DNA of 64,000 nucleotides, from the NCBI RefSeq assembly GCF_964340395.1, contig NC_135552.1, positions 25,372,181 through 25,436,180 on the forward strand, read 5' to 3'. Below the pieces are notes generated by a model. It did no database searches. It was not told the DNA's origin and worked only from the letters and a program-made list of their open reading frames with translations. Source of the DNA: Glandiceps talaboti. Taxonomy: Eukaryota > Hemichordata > Enteropneusta > Spengelidae. Below, in pieces: positions 1 through 19,525 of this stretch (positions are counted from its first letter, which is position 1; the number at the start of each line of letters is the position of its first letter). The position numbers were made by a program, and so were the translations under genes.

Positions 1-1803
1 GGTTAAACATGTCAATAATGAGGAACGTAACAATAACCGGCAAGCAATACACCCTGCTATACAGGTAGGCTTCATTGATTGCTATTGAAATTCTTACTGA
101 GGACCGCACCACCTGTTGAATAGGGAGGACCCCTATTGCTTTTTTCCAACTCCCGCACTTTATTTTACTCCACGCTAACTCTCTTTGCGTGATAATGGGC
201 AAGTATTGCAATAAAAGAATAAAGGTAGAGAGATTTTACCAAATATTGGAACAATATAATTTGAAGATATCACAGGACTGCACGTATTTCCCTATACGCT
301 ATATAGTATCGTCCATCACCACAGAAACGGCAGACGCCAACAGACCGGCGAGTTAAACAATACCCCGGCATTTGGTGTGTACATTATTTATGATCGGTAC
401 TAGTACATGAGCTAGTGACACTGAAGACAGGGGAATTGCTGACTGCCTCTGTAGACGTATTTCGGTGAGTAAAATTTTCTCAATTTAAAAAGATGACGAC
501 AAGTACTTGGACTTGGGAAGCTGAACAATGGATACATAGTCAATTGGACGATTAACCCTCTATGTGGCGAACACTGTAGTGACAATAGTCGAGGCTATTG
601 GGTTTGACTTTAATGGCCGATACAGACGGTGAAATGACAAACCGCGGGAACTATAATCCGTCCACTTTTTGGCTACATGTGTAAATTCAGAATTATAACT
701 CTTACTTAAATTTTAATCACAAGTCAACAAAATTGTTCAAGATCCGGGTTTTGGAGGAACGTTATTTATTTGTTTTTTGATTGAGAGAAGCCATACAATC
801 TTTATACTGTGAGTAACTAGCTGGTAGACGAGGTATTTAGAGCTGTGTTTAAACAGTTATTTGTTTGTAGTGTACACACGTTGTTACTCAAAGTTACGTA
901 TGACTACACCGTGCTTAGGATAAGAAGGTGTGTTTGTGACATGTCGAACAGAGATACCCGTTGTTTTTTAGTGTAAGAACAATGTTGCATACAGTGGGGG
1001 CGAGAAGTGTTATATTGTCATGTTGTCCAACCTCCATCTTGCATGTTGTCAACTTGTTTGATCGTAGTTCAAGAGGTCGCATTTATGCTAGTTACACCTT
1101 GTCCTCGGGTTTGTGGGATGTAATCAGCGACACGAATATTAATCATTGCCGTGCCGCTGTGGTTTGTTGATTTGAAAGCTGTACGACTGGTGCGATAACG
1201 CCGGAGGGGAAGGGGAGGTGAAACCAGTTAAACACACGGTTTTGTATTCATATGTGGGTAGCAACTGTGATTATACACGTAGACGGGGTACCTGTACGTC
1301 AAACATCTATGCAGACACCTTAAACATTGCAATATGTACATAACAGGGGCTGGCGAAGGACAAACTACTTATCGTCCCTTCCTTGAGGCCATTTATTCAT
1401 GGTTTTTGTTCAGGAAATTTGATTGCGGATTGCGGAAATCGATTGTTCAGAGAATTTGCTTGGAACTACGTGTAGAGGATAACAAAATATATATTTCCAT
1501 TTAGTAATGATGACTACTGTATTTATTATTGTGGTTATTTTAGTAGGCAACTTTTCCATGATTAACGTATCGCATTTGTTTTTTCTATACTGAGCATGAA
1601 TTTGGAATAACTTTGCCGCTTCTTTACATTTGTAGGGCCATTGTAGTGACGTCGTAGCTATAGGCTGTGGGCAGTCATACGACACATGAGCTGAATGACA
1701 CCGCCTATGCAATGTTTATCAGATAGTGTTATGCGATAGGCGAGTAGAGGTACCTGTGTGAAGAACAATTGTGGCTATAGTTTTACATTATCTTTGTGAC
1801 AAG
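1..1803. other. 5' flank, no gene recognised
   Basis: No exon with family resemblance or convincing codon structure was found on either strand. The open frames here are short and unsupported. A donor-like CG|GTGAGT at about 465-471 could end an untranslated exon of the gene that starts at 1804, but nothing confirms it. The stretch just before 1804 is presumably the promoter or 5' UTR of that gene. Confidence 0.5.
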
Positions 1804-5598
<3,795 letters not shown>

Positions 5599-6919
5599 CG
5601 TAAACAGATAAAGAAAACGTTTCTAAAAATATTGGTTTCCTAACTTCTGTGTCAAATCGGGCTTGTTGCTAATTTGAAATTACTAGCTGTATGCTAACTC
5701 GATATCTTGTACTTCATGGTGAACTGTACAATTTGTTAAAGACTTTCTAAACATCAAGAACCGAACGATAAACCACAGTGACAAATCTAATTGGCAGATT
5801 GAGCTGAGGTAGTAAGGCTTTCCCGCCATATCAAAGGTTTGCCTCCTATAGATCTAGATGTAAGGGCTTTGTCAGATTTCATTGTCGGATTTAACAAGCA
5901 GTCGGATCATGATGTAATTGGTTGGTTTTTGTGAAACTAAAATGTGTGATATTTTCACGTGATTTTAACCTGAATCCGTCCAAATCCTGATTCTGCAATC
6001 GTATCAGGTTTATATTCAATTTTATGACATATTGACGTGCTGATACATCTATTGGCATTACATGTATTTACACCATTCTTCTATAGATCATAAATTCGTC
6101 CATCAGATTGAGTGTTCGTTTAATTAAAATTTGATTATGTTCTGAAATTGGGTATATTTCACCTATTAAAATCACTTAATTTTTATTAATGAAATATACA
6201 TTCAGAATGAAATAAACAATACATCATAATTATACGATATGCAATGTGCAAGGTGCCGATATTATCAAAGTGATTTTTTTTGTTCGTTTCACCTTTCACG
6301 ACTCCTGAAATATGACATACATGCCCACTCATTTTGCATATCGTTCAAAGCTTTCCAAATTGAATTTACGTCCAGCAATATATACGTCTGTCAGAGTGTG
6401 TGATTTTGAATGAATGGAGACTAGGTCGCAAAGAGTCTGAAATGGACTAGAGAGATATACAAATAGTTCAACAATTAATGGCGTTGTTATTTTGAAAGAA
6501 AGAATGAATGAAAGAATGTATTACTTTCTTTTGTAAATTCGGTACATCAACTACCGGGAACGTTTTGCATTACTTGTAATTTACAGTTCACGGTTTGACA
6601 AGCCGTTTTAAAAGCTATATTAATTGTGTGTGCCATGCATTAAGTGTGTTTCCATGTAATTACATTTGTGGAGAACGACCATTCATTGTATGTATATAAA
6701 TACATTAGAGCTGTTTTGATTGATGATCCGAGTGCTGAAATAAATGAATGGAACTGTATATTATATTATAGTCCTTTATTTCTGACAGTTATATGTATTT
6801 ATCGACACTGTGACAATAAAGGTTTTTTAATTGGATTCATGACGGAATTGCATGTTGAAATTGAAATAAACGGGACAAACCAAATTGTGTATTCACGTCA
6901 AAAACCGTAAACTCCGCTA
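5599..6919. other. 3' flank of the 1804-5598 gene, no further gene
   Basis: AT-rich sequence with no exon that I can support. An AATAAA at about 6209 (within GAATGAAATAAACAAT) could be the polyadenylation signal of the gene ending at 5598. Short open frames such as the one at 6644-6910 show no domain or protein-like composition. Confidence 0.5.
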
Positions 6920-6923
6920 TTAA

Positions 6924-7320
6924 AGGGGGCACAAGATGAGTTTATGCGCAATTTTTGTTGCATATTCAAAACGTACTCACGGTGTCATAGTTACTGAAAG
7001 CGTACTTTATTTAATCATTTGAAATATTCGCTGAAATCACGCCTGATGTTAAAATTGCACTGAGAAGCGGTCTGATGACGTCATTTTAATACGTATAGAA
7101 AATGTTGCGGAAATTCATATGTAATCATGGGTGTATTAGGGGGACCCATGATGTAATCAACTGTTCTCATAGCAATACTAGTACTCAGTGTACCTTACCA
7201 GAAGATATCTGTAATGCCATAGAAGGCATGCATCAACAATAACACTAGTTTAAATGAGGTTTTATCATAAGTTTTGTCACTTCAGCTGAATGCAAAGATA
7301 TAAACTCAGCTTGTGCCACT
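6924..7320. mobile_element. piggyBac-like MITE with TTAA target duplication
   Basis: Inverted ends AGGGGGCACAAGATGAGTTT (left) and, read from the right end, AGTGGCACAAGCTGAGTTTA match over about 21 bp with a few changes. Each end is flanked directly by TTAA (6920-6923 and 7321-7324), the target duplication used by piggyBac superfamily transposases. The roughly 397-bp interior encodes nothing recognisable, so this is a non-autonomous copy. A second member lies at 35351-35686. Confidence 0.7.
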
Positions 7321-7363
7321 TTAAGTCTGGCAGTACATTGCCCACTAACAGAATGCGTCACTT

Positions 7364-7364
<1 letters not shown>

Positions 7365-7400
<36 letters not shown>
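7365..7400. repeat. (CA)18 microsatellite
   Basis: A simple CA run just outside the right end of the TTAA-flanked element. Confidence 0.95.
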
Positions 7401-7402
<2 letters not shown>

Positions 7403-8936
7403 GCCTTCGCACTGCAAGCTTTGTTGAATGATTAACTGTCATGTTTCATAACTCCATAAAACATTTAGGGCTGCTTTACGAAAATGAAGGAATATGGCAA
7501 GTGAAATTACATGATTATGGGATTTCTTAACTTTAATAAGGTGTTCTATTTTTGATAAGGAAATGGTCTGATGTCAAAGCATTTGCATGGCCCAGGTTTA
7601 ACGAGGCGTCAGCTTTCTACATTCGAACTGATCTTAGACACTACTACTTAAAAACTTCGATTCATGCTTACACGTGCCAAAACAGGATTCCCAATATAAA
7701 ACCTGTATATCAAAACATAACCCAATCCCAACGATTGACTTCAATCTTTAATATCGTCAATATTTGATAGTTAGTGCAGTACTGAACTCTTCCAGCCGAA
7801 TTTCCAAAATAAACCGGAAATCAATAGGTGACACATCTTTACGATTTGGAATCAACTTGTTTCAAAAATACAGGTTTAAAGTACAAACAAAAGACACGAT
7901 GTATGCGTCGCTTGAGGGCGCTGTGTAATTCTAACGCGTATGAGGAAGTATTGAGACAAAATTATTTCATGACTTGTATCACAGATGTATTACTCCAGAT
8001 GTTATACAAATCACACAGAATTATATTTATAAAAGTTGTATATAAATGATTACACATGTTACAGGACAAGGTCACATATATTAAAGCCATGGCCATGATG
8101 AAATATTGATAGAAATATGTATATCACACCAAATATAATTCAAGGAAATGATGCAAAAGGTAAATTTAATTCATGGTTCTATTTTCACACTACACGGGAT
8201 CATATTTTTAAATTGAAACATTACACACTTGATCAACACAGATTTTCACAAATAAACAGAGGCCTCCTTACCTGTTTACGTTTTCTATACAGAAAGAAAT
8301 ACCTGTAATCTATTTATCATGTAAATTTGAGAATGTCAATTGTTTTACATTCATGCCATTAATTTTTTAACCACTTAATAATTGATAAATTTGGAAAGAA
8401 ATGAAAAGAATTAGAAGACAAATATGTAATCAACAACAGTCAGTGAAATATACAAGTAAAATGACAGATAAGTGAAAGAAGTAAAGTTAAATGTGCTTAG
8501 AAAATCAGATGATTGATGTTGATAAAGGTTATGAACATGTCGATGAAAGGTCATAACCTCATCAATGAAAGGTCATTACAGACAATTTTTTTTAATATGA
8601 AAAAGTACCAGTAGACTGTAAAGTGTGTTGCCAGGGGCATCCATATAATTATCCTTCCCCTTGTGGAAAGGGATGAGAGGAACGTTCACAACAGTTGATC
8701 TTTCAGTCTCAAGTGCCAATACATAATTTACAGAATTATTGAAATTATATGCATCTCAATATTTCAATTTAAAAATTGTCAATATACAATATTTTGTGCT
8801 CTCGTTATACCTTGTCTTCAAGTATATGATTACCACATCACACACATACCAAACACCAAAATGTACACAGTGCGTTTTAAAAAAGAAAGTTTATTTCATG
8901 AGGTTCACAGCTATAGTGTTTCTAAACAGTTTTATT
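7401..8936. other. intergenic, no gene recognised
   Basis: Three open frames of 63 to 73 codons on the plus strand (7552, 7828, 8117) lack protein-like composition, splice context or family resemblance. Toward the right end it is the 3' flank of the minus-strand reductase gene; candidate polyadenylation signals (AATAAA on the minus strand) are at 8890-8895 and 8931-8936, the latter just past the stop codon. Confidence 0.5.
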
Positions 8937-11900
8937 TCATTGTTGATTTTCTGATTTCGTTAAATTCTGTCTGTAGTCTGCAACTTCTATCCCTTCCCAA
9001 GTTTTGTTGCCTAATGGTTTAAAGTACCTGTAGAAGAAGAATTATTGATGGTTTATAATGGAAATGCTGAAAATATACAGGTGACATATCCAATCTATAA
9101 AACATGAATCTTGTATTCTTAAACTAAAACCGGACTTAATCTGCCTTTTCATCTGGGACTACACTAAATCACGCTTTGACTGCCCTAATGTCTTCACACA
9201 GTCCCGGCACACAGTATGCTGCCTTCACACAGTCCCAGCACACAGTATGCTGCTTTAGGTCAGTCTAAGACTTACATAGACTGTAAGATACGTCGTGACT
9301 TTTCGCCCTCACCGGCCTCCTCTCACAGGTGTTAGGGGTTGCCTGATGTTTGAGGGCACCCCGTCACGGCGTACCTTACAGACTAAGACTTACAGTGACC
9401 CACGTTCGGACTATCCTGTCCATTGTGCACTAATCTGTGAAATTACTCACAAATTCATGAATACACAATGGAAGTCACACACATTACCATGAAGTGTATA
9501 ACTAATTGTCATTAATTTAGGTTAGAAGAATAGACCATTGTCTGAATTGTATGGAAAGTCAAGTCTACATCATTACCCTGTTATTCAATCATCTCTTCCC
9601 ATCCCCACTCCCACTCCCACTCTCACGCTCACTTATCTTGGTGAAGTGCTAGCATTTTCCTATTAAATCCTAAGTTATACTATTGGTCATAGAAAATAGG
9701 TTTACACAGTGTGACAGCAGTAAATGAATACATCATTACACTTACTTATCCATCACATATGCCAAAGTCTCTTTTTCAATTGTTGATAAAACTTCATGGA
9801 CACTTTTCAGATTGACTTGAAGGTTTTTCATGCTGGAAAGGATTCAATTTGCATAATGGGTTTAATGACATAAAAAAATTGCAAAAGTAGTGATATAATC
9901 CCCCACTAGTTTCATCTTCATGTTCTCTTTCATCTTTAACATTGATTTCAAATTTGTATTTTTTCCAACATATTAATGTATTAGCAGTAACTTATAGCAC
10001 AGACATTGGAAAGTATCTATGATTATAGTATACACTAGACATTGATTTATTCAAAAACATTTGTTACTGGGCAAAAAAAATGTAAAATCAAAATTTTTAG
10101 GAAAGAAACATTAACACAAATCATATTATCTTGCATATTTAGTATATCTCAAATACAAGAGAACGGGAAAAAAATCAGGAAACTGTGAAACTCACCTGGC
10201 AGTGCTTACAAGAGTTGTTGGCACCCCCTCTTGGTTTAGTGTAAAATGCATAGCTAGTTTTGATATATCAACTCCTTTAGTTTGGCAGTACTCTACAGCC
10301 TCTTTACAAACATTTCTTATCTCCACTGTGGCTGGGTGCCAAGATGGTGGGCCACGATTTGATAGTAAACCCATAGAGATTGGAGACGCATTGACAACAC
10401 CAACACTCTTGTCCTAATGGATGAACATAAAATAGTCCAAAAACATAATAGTCACAAATTCTATCTTGTCAATTTCATTGGCAAATGACTAGTTATTTTA
10501 TTTTAAGTGTTTGTTTATTTCACAATTCTGTCTTTATGCGATGTAATATTTTTTGTTGTCAGCAGTGTGTGTGAGTTATGTGTATTTTGTAATATCTGTT
10601 CACGGGTTCATTTTGCATCTCTTAGTTTGTTTATTTCACAATCCTTTTGTTATGTGATATTGTACCGGTATTATTTTTTGTTTTCGGCAGTGAGTTATGT
10701 GTATTTTGTAGTGTTTGTTGACGGGTCTGAAGGGAAGAAGTTTCTCATCTTTTAACCTCTGACCTACCTTGAAATATGTCAGGTGATCTAACAGTGAGAA
10801 ATCATTCATTGAACAATGGCAGTACGTCAGGATGGTGTCAATTTTAACTCTACTTTTATCAATCACTTCCCTGAAAATAAATAAAAAAATATTCACAACT
10901 AATTCTCTATTGCTTAACTAGTAGTCAGTGGTTATAAGTGTATAGAATACATGCAATTATCACATTGTCCCTTCCCTATCTGGGAATCTGACCACACAGA
11001 CGCTTTGGTAGGTTGCTTTCCCTGAAAGAACCTTATGCACACCCTTTGGTAAGGAAAACACAGGCAATCACATATACTGGAGTGTTTTGTTGTGACTGAA
11101 TGGAATCACTAGTAACACCCCCCCCTCCCCCCAATCTTGTCAGTTATGTTAACAGTTTGGCATTGATTAATCTGAACACAAAGTTCCTCATCATAAATAA
11201 CATCTCACATTATCCATAGGATGACTCTATCATTTCCTTACCTGAAATTATCCATGGGATATCCTGTTATTCCTATAAATCTAGCTTTCCCGGCATCCTT
11301 GACTTTCTGCAATGCTGGTAGTGTTTCATTAAGGACAATATCAAGGTTTGGTGCAAATTCCATGTCATGAACCTATTTTTTAAAACATGAAGACAATTTA
11401 GTCAAAGTAATACTGTATTTGGAAATAGTAGCAAATAGTCCTGCTTATTTTTGTTTTTGATGCAGGAACTTTAATATGGAGATGTTTTTATACATTTATG
11501 TTTTGTTGACTGTTTCATGTACATCCATACTGTACAATACTTACAATCTGATTATATGTAAAATCTAATTGTCCTTTATGCTCACTTTAGTTGATACATT
11601 GGATGACCTTGAAGAAAGTGGTGACACAGTGTGACCTAGAAGAAAGTGGTGACACGGTGTGACCTTGAAGAAAGTGGTGACACAGTGTGACCTTGAAGAA
11701 AGTGGTGACAGTGTGACATTGACGAAATATAACTATTTTTCTCGTGGTGACACAGTGTATAAATGAAAGAGGACATACAGCAAAAGGCAAAGTAGATGTA
11801 AAATACAGTAAATACAGCAAATCGAGTCTCCTCTTTAATCAGATTATTGAAAATTACTACAAAGTAGGTAATCTTCTATATTGGTATGGGACTAACTTTA

Positions 11901-12602
11901 CCTGAATAACATCGACGTAGTCAAGACCAAGTCTCTGTAAACTTTCATCTACACTTTGTATAGTCCTTTCTGCTGTAAAATCAAACATTTCATCAACATT
12001 GGGTTGATATCTGCACACTTTAGTTGTAATATAGTATGCCTCCCTTGGGATTCCTTTCAATGCCTGTCAAAAAAAAAATATATATATATAATTTTTGGTG
12101 CAACTTTCATGGAAGATTTCAAATATCACCTTGACTACAAGATCTTCAAACTTATTTTGTTCATTGTAATAAATCTATACATATTTGGCAATACTATTTT
12201 TCATTTTCAAGTTTTCTTATCGAGACCGATAAAGGTGGTAAACTCTGCCTGACCTTATAAGTGTACAGATTCCTATCAAAATTAGTACAAAGTACAAAAA
12301 GTTTTACCAGATGTCCCAAACCTTAGCACAAACACCAAAATTTGCTACACAAGTCATGCATTAATCTGTAAATAAATAAATACTGACCAGATTCTACAGG
12401 CAGAATGTACTGCCCTCTAGTGGTAAGATGAAGAAATCCTAGTCATGGAGAGATCAGATAGTCCAGCATTTTGTCTATACAATGTACATAGATGTTGGAG
12501 AGAGATGCCAGGTACTGATGCAATACCTGAACTAAAGAATTATATGAATGAAAGAGAATGCAAACCAAAATATTTTAAAAACTGATAGATAGACAGACAG
12601 AC

Positions 12603-12660
<58 letters not shown>

Positions 12661-12751
12661 CAATAGATAGATGGATGGATGGATGGATGGATAGGTAGGT
12701 AGATAGGTAGGTAGGTAGATAGATAAGTAGATAGATATAGATAGATAGAGC

Positions 12752-12784
<33 letters not shown>

Positions 12785-12854
12785 CAATAGATGGATGGAT
12801 GGATGGATGGGTAGGTAGGTAGATAGATAGATAGGTAGATATAGATAGATAGAT

Positions 12855-12948
<94 letters not shown>

Positions 12949-14100
12949 GAGTGAAAATGCCAATTAAATGATTGATATGACACTATCATATACCTATAGT
13001 CTAGATGCTACCTGTGGTATCAAATCATCTCTGCCACCTCTTTAAATAGAGATAATTTATTGCATGGATAGCACTAGACTTTATCATACCTTGCCTAGAA
13101 CTGTCTCTGATTTGCCATGCCCATACCATGGTGCAGTGTCTATAAGATTAATACCACTTTTGACAGCATGGTGCACAACTTGTATAGACTCTGATTCATC
13201 GGTATCATGGAAGACACTACCAAGAGATGATGCACCTAAAGACAGAGAAAGATGAGGCAAATTGGTTAAAGGAATACAATTGGTGTATTATAACATGGGA
13301 TGGTGTAACAGCTGCTGGTAAATTTATCAAATGATCAAATTGAAAAAATCTGTGAAAAGAGCAAATGAAGTAAAGGTTTGAAGCTTTTTAAATAGATCTT
13401 GAGACTTGGACATGTAATTTCAACTTACCAAAACTGAGGCTAGAGACTTTCATACCAGTTTCTCCAAGATTAGAATACTTCATCTTCATCACTGCATCTT
13501 TGTCATGGAAACCGTCAACATATGTTGATTGAAGACTGTAATAACAAAGTGTTGCACACATACCAGTCGTTAAATTAAAACATTGACACATGAATTGAAA
13601 CTTAATATGTATTGAATACACAGTTGCAAAATTTGCTCTCTTCTCTATCTACATGTTTGTACACCTTTAGTTATTGTTCAATTATGTCATAAGAATTTCA
13701 ATAATTTATAATACATATCATTTAACTTCATTATAATTTACATCTTTATGATGATGCATGTCACAAAATTCTTAATTGAAATGTTTCTATTGCTTTTGAA
13801 TGAGTTGTATGACAAATTATGGAAAGTAGGGTACGGGAGATTGTGTCGTATTAGGATTGAACAGTTTAGGTCCACTTGGACTTAATTTTACTTTTATAAT
13901 TTTCTCTAGAGACGTCTATACAAACGTAATGTTATTTTGATTTATTCATGTATTCTAATAATATGTGTTAAAGTGCTAAGTCATGTTTAATGTTTCCCCT
14001 ACCGTTCATTACAAGTTTACTCATGCAATTTTAGTTATATTACCATCTTTGTTTTGTGAGCATGAAAATGAAATTTAGAAACACACCTGTGATCTGTCAT
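8937..14100 (-). CDS. aldo-keto reductase, L-galactose dehydrogenase-like, 352 aa, 9 exons
   Basis: Exons in transcript order: 14087-14100, 13429-13535, 13090-13235, 11902-12063, 11242-11372, 10768-10870, 10196-10413, 9746-9832 and 8937-9027 (1059 nt with stop, frame closed throughout). The fold is an aldo-keto reductase TIM barrel. The catalytic tetrad reads Asp73 and Tyr78 in NLIDTAPWYG, Lys104 in ITTKVCRYQP and His145 in VIQVHDMEF. Conserved family segments include YSNLGETGMKVSSLSFGAS near the N-terminus, the strand-7 motif NASPISMGLLSNRGPPSWHP and the C-terminal STARSMKNLQVN, close in layout to plant L-galactose dehydrogenase and its invertebrate relatives. It probably oxidises or reduces a sugar or aldehyde with NAD(P); the real substrate in animals is not shown by sequence. 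No signal peptide, so cytosolic. The first exon holds only 14 coding bases. Divergently paired with IDI1. Confidence 0.93.
9192..9253. repeat. 31-bp tandem duplication
   Basis: Two copies beginning CTTCACACAGTCCC and ending AGTATGCTGC, differing at one base, inside an intron of the reductase gene. Confidence 0.9.
9277..9385. mobile_element. Mutator-like MITE with 9-bp target duplication
   Basis: Terminal inverted repeats TAGACTGTAAGATACGTCGT and (from the right) TAGTCTGTAAGGTACGCCGT, flanked on both sides by AGACTTACA (9268-9276 and 9386-9394). A 9-bp target duplication is typical of Mutator-like elements. The 109-bp element is non-coding; a relative is at 18083-18167. Confidence 0.75.
11605..11714. 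repeat. 28-bp minisatellite, about 4 copies
   Basis: Units start GACCTTGAAGAAAGTGGTGA and end CAGTGT, the last copy shortened. It is intronic in the reductase gene; the open frame across it on the minus strand is a repeat artefact. Confidence 0.9.
12582..12948. repeat. (GATA)n array interspersed with GATG and GGTA variants
   Basis: About 365 bp of tetranucleotide repeats with two internal blocks of ATGG and AGGT variants in the same order (12662-12720 and 12782-12840), suggesting a higher-order duplication of about 120 bp. Located in an intron of the reductase gene. Confidence 0.95.
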
Positions 14101-14292
14101 CTTGGCTAAAACAAAGACACTGGGATCAAAACAGGACAAACTTGCAGCAACGTGGTGTCAGTCTGTTTTCACAACCAGAGGTGAATGCATACAAAGCCAC
14201 GCCCCCAACTTAACGCAGCTGATTTCCAGGTCAAAGGTTTCTGTCTCTTGAAAACGAGGCTAGTATCACCTGATATTTGAGAACCAGTCAAC
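14101..14292. promoter_or_regulatory. divergent promoter between the reductase gene and IDI1
   Basis: Only 192 bp separate the two opposed start codons (14100 minus, 14293 plus), so both transcripts must start in or near this stretch. It contains CCACGCCCCC at 14197-14206, a KLF/SP-type GC box, and ATCACCTGAT at about 14265, which only loosely recalls a sterol regulatory element. No TATA box is obvious. Confidence 0.6.
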
Positions 14293-17980
<3,688 letters not shown>

Positions 17981-18082
17981 AGTATGCAAAGTATAGATGT
18001 TGTAAAATTGATGGATTTAAAAAGAACATTAATTTATTACTAGGTACAGTAGGGATGTTGATTTGTTGACTAGGGTAGTGTG

Positions 18083-18167
18083 TAGTCTGTAACGTAAGCC
18101 GTGATGAGCACTCTCCTACATCAGTCGCAAGGTGAGGGCGGAACGATATGACGTATCTTACAGTTTA
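18083..18167. mobile_element. Mutator-like MITE, second member
   Basis: Ends TAGTCTGTAACGTAAGCCGT and, from the right, TAAACTGTAAGATACGTCAT are inverted and closely match the termini of the element at 9277-9385, as does the internal GCCCTCACC (present here in reverse). Flanks GGTAGTGTG and GGCAGTGTG match at 8 of 9 bases, an aged 9-bp target duplication. Confidence 0.65.
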
Positions 18168-19261
18168 GGCAGTGTGGGGAAAGTAGCTATATTTAGTTGC
18201 ACGTAAGAGTCATGATGACCAGGTCTTCATGTAGGGGACAAAATAACCTGTCAAGAAATACATGTCATGGAAATTCTGAACAAGAATATTGTAAAAGAAC
18301 AGATTACTAATTGAGATACCGGTAATAGATTATACAGTCTGTAAGAGTTGGTCCAACCCAAGTTTCAAACCAAACACCTGAACGAATAATTCCACACTGT
18401 AGTTGTTATTCAAAGCTTTTACTGTAAAACAACAAAGTAACGCCATTCCCTAGAGGAACCACGTTTGAAACCTGATTTGCATATGTACTTCCATTTTATA
18501 ATTAATTCAAAATAGCAGATTTCATGCCATAGTCATATTTACAATATGTGATAATCTATTTCATTCACACAGGGTACTTTTTTAAAGTAATTTTTGTGTG
18601 TGTAGATATTTGCATTATTTACATGTGTATATGAAATAGGGATAGTTTGTGTTGACAGTGATTCTATTCTTGATTTAGAGTTAACCATTTGACTTCAATT
18701 TTGTACTCACAAGTCTCCTTTATGAGAGTCGGTGATTAAAAAGCATGGTCTGTAATAATTATTTTTTACTGCTGCATTTCAGATCAACTGGCATTGGTTA
18801 AAAAAGTAAAAATATGATATTTTGTTTAGAAGTGGGCACTATTATTATTGCAATATTATTATTAAAATTAGTTGCCACTGACAACAAACACACTTTGTGC
18901 AATGTAACAGGTTTATACTGTGTTTTGAGAAATAAATCGATATCAAGTCTTGGTGTAATGTTTTTGTCTCTCTTCATTACTTTTATATGGTTCTCATCAT
19001 TTCAGTCAGTTAATAGACATTGAATTCTCAGAGTATAGCAGGTGATGAAATTGTTGTAGATTTTACAAGGACACATAGTGTCTGATGTCAGATCTTAATT
19101 ATATGAAGGAGGATGAATAGAGTGTCAAACACCTGTTATATCTCAGGAGTACAGCTGAGATAGAATCAGTATTTTGAAATGAGTATCTATATAATCCATA
19201 AACTGCATTCATCAGGTCAGAGGTCACTCAAACATGGTAATAGTCAGATCTTGTATCCTGA

Positions 19262-19525
19262 CCAAGGGTTCTACAACGAGTAACACTGAAGTAAAGCACT
19301 TTCTCTATGTGCTATGCTTGTTTATATCATTCATATCAAGTGTACAAGTATACTTTTTCAATGGGTTTATTTACAAGCCTAGCATGTGACCTTACTAATG
19401 TGGTCCATTAGTAAATGAAACAGTATACTTTTACACTTGATATGGATGCTATAAATGATTATGGTACATATATGTAGAAAATGCTTTACTTTGATGTTAT
19501 GGGTTGTAATTACCCATGATTAACG
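19262..19525. mobile_element. degenerate long foldback element
   Basis: Centred on the palindrome TTACTAATG/CATTAGTAA (19392-19414). The best arms are ATATCAAGTGTACAAGTATA at 19335 and its near-perfect reverse complement at 19423-19444; weaker matches (AGTAAAGCAC against GTGCTTTACT-like sequence, then GGGTTNTACAAC) extend outward. Probably an old MITE; ends are approximate. Confidence 0.5.

Noticed and set aside
6644-8308. Plus-strand frames of 63 to 88 codons at 6644, 7552, 7828 and 8117
   Set aside because: No domain, no coding-like composition, no consistent splice partners; the first overlaps flank and the 6.9 kb MITE neighbourhood.
12575-12989. Long minus-strand Ser-Ile-Tyr-Leu frames
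   Set aside because: GATA-type repeat artefact, in an intron of the reductase gene.
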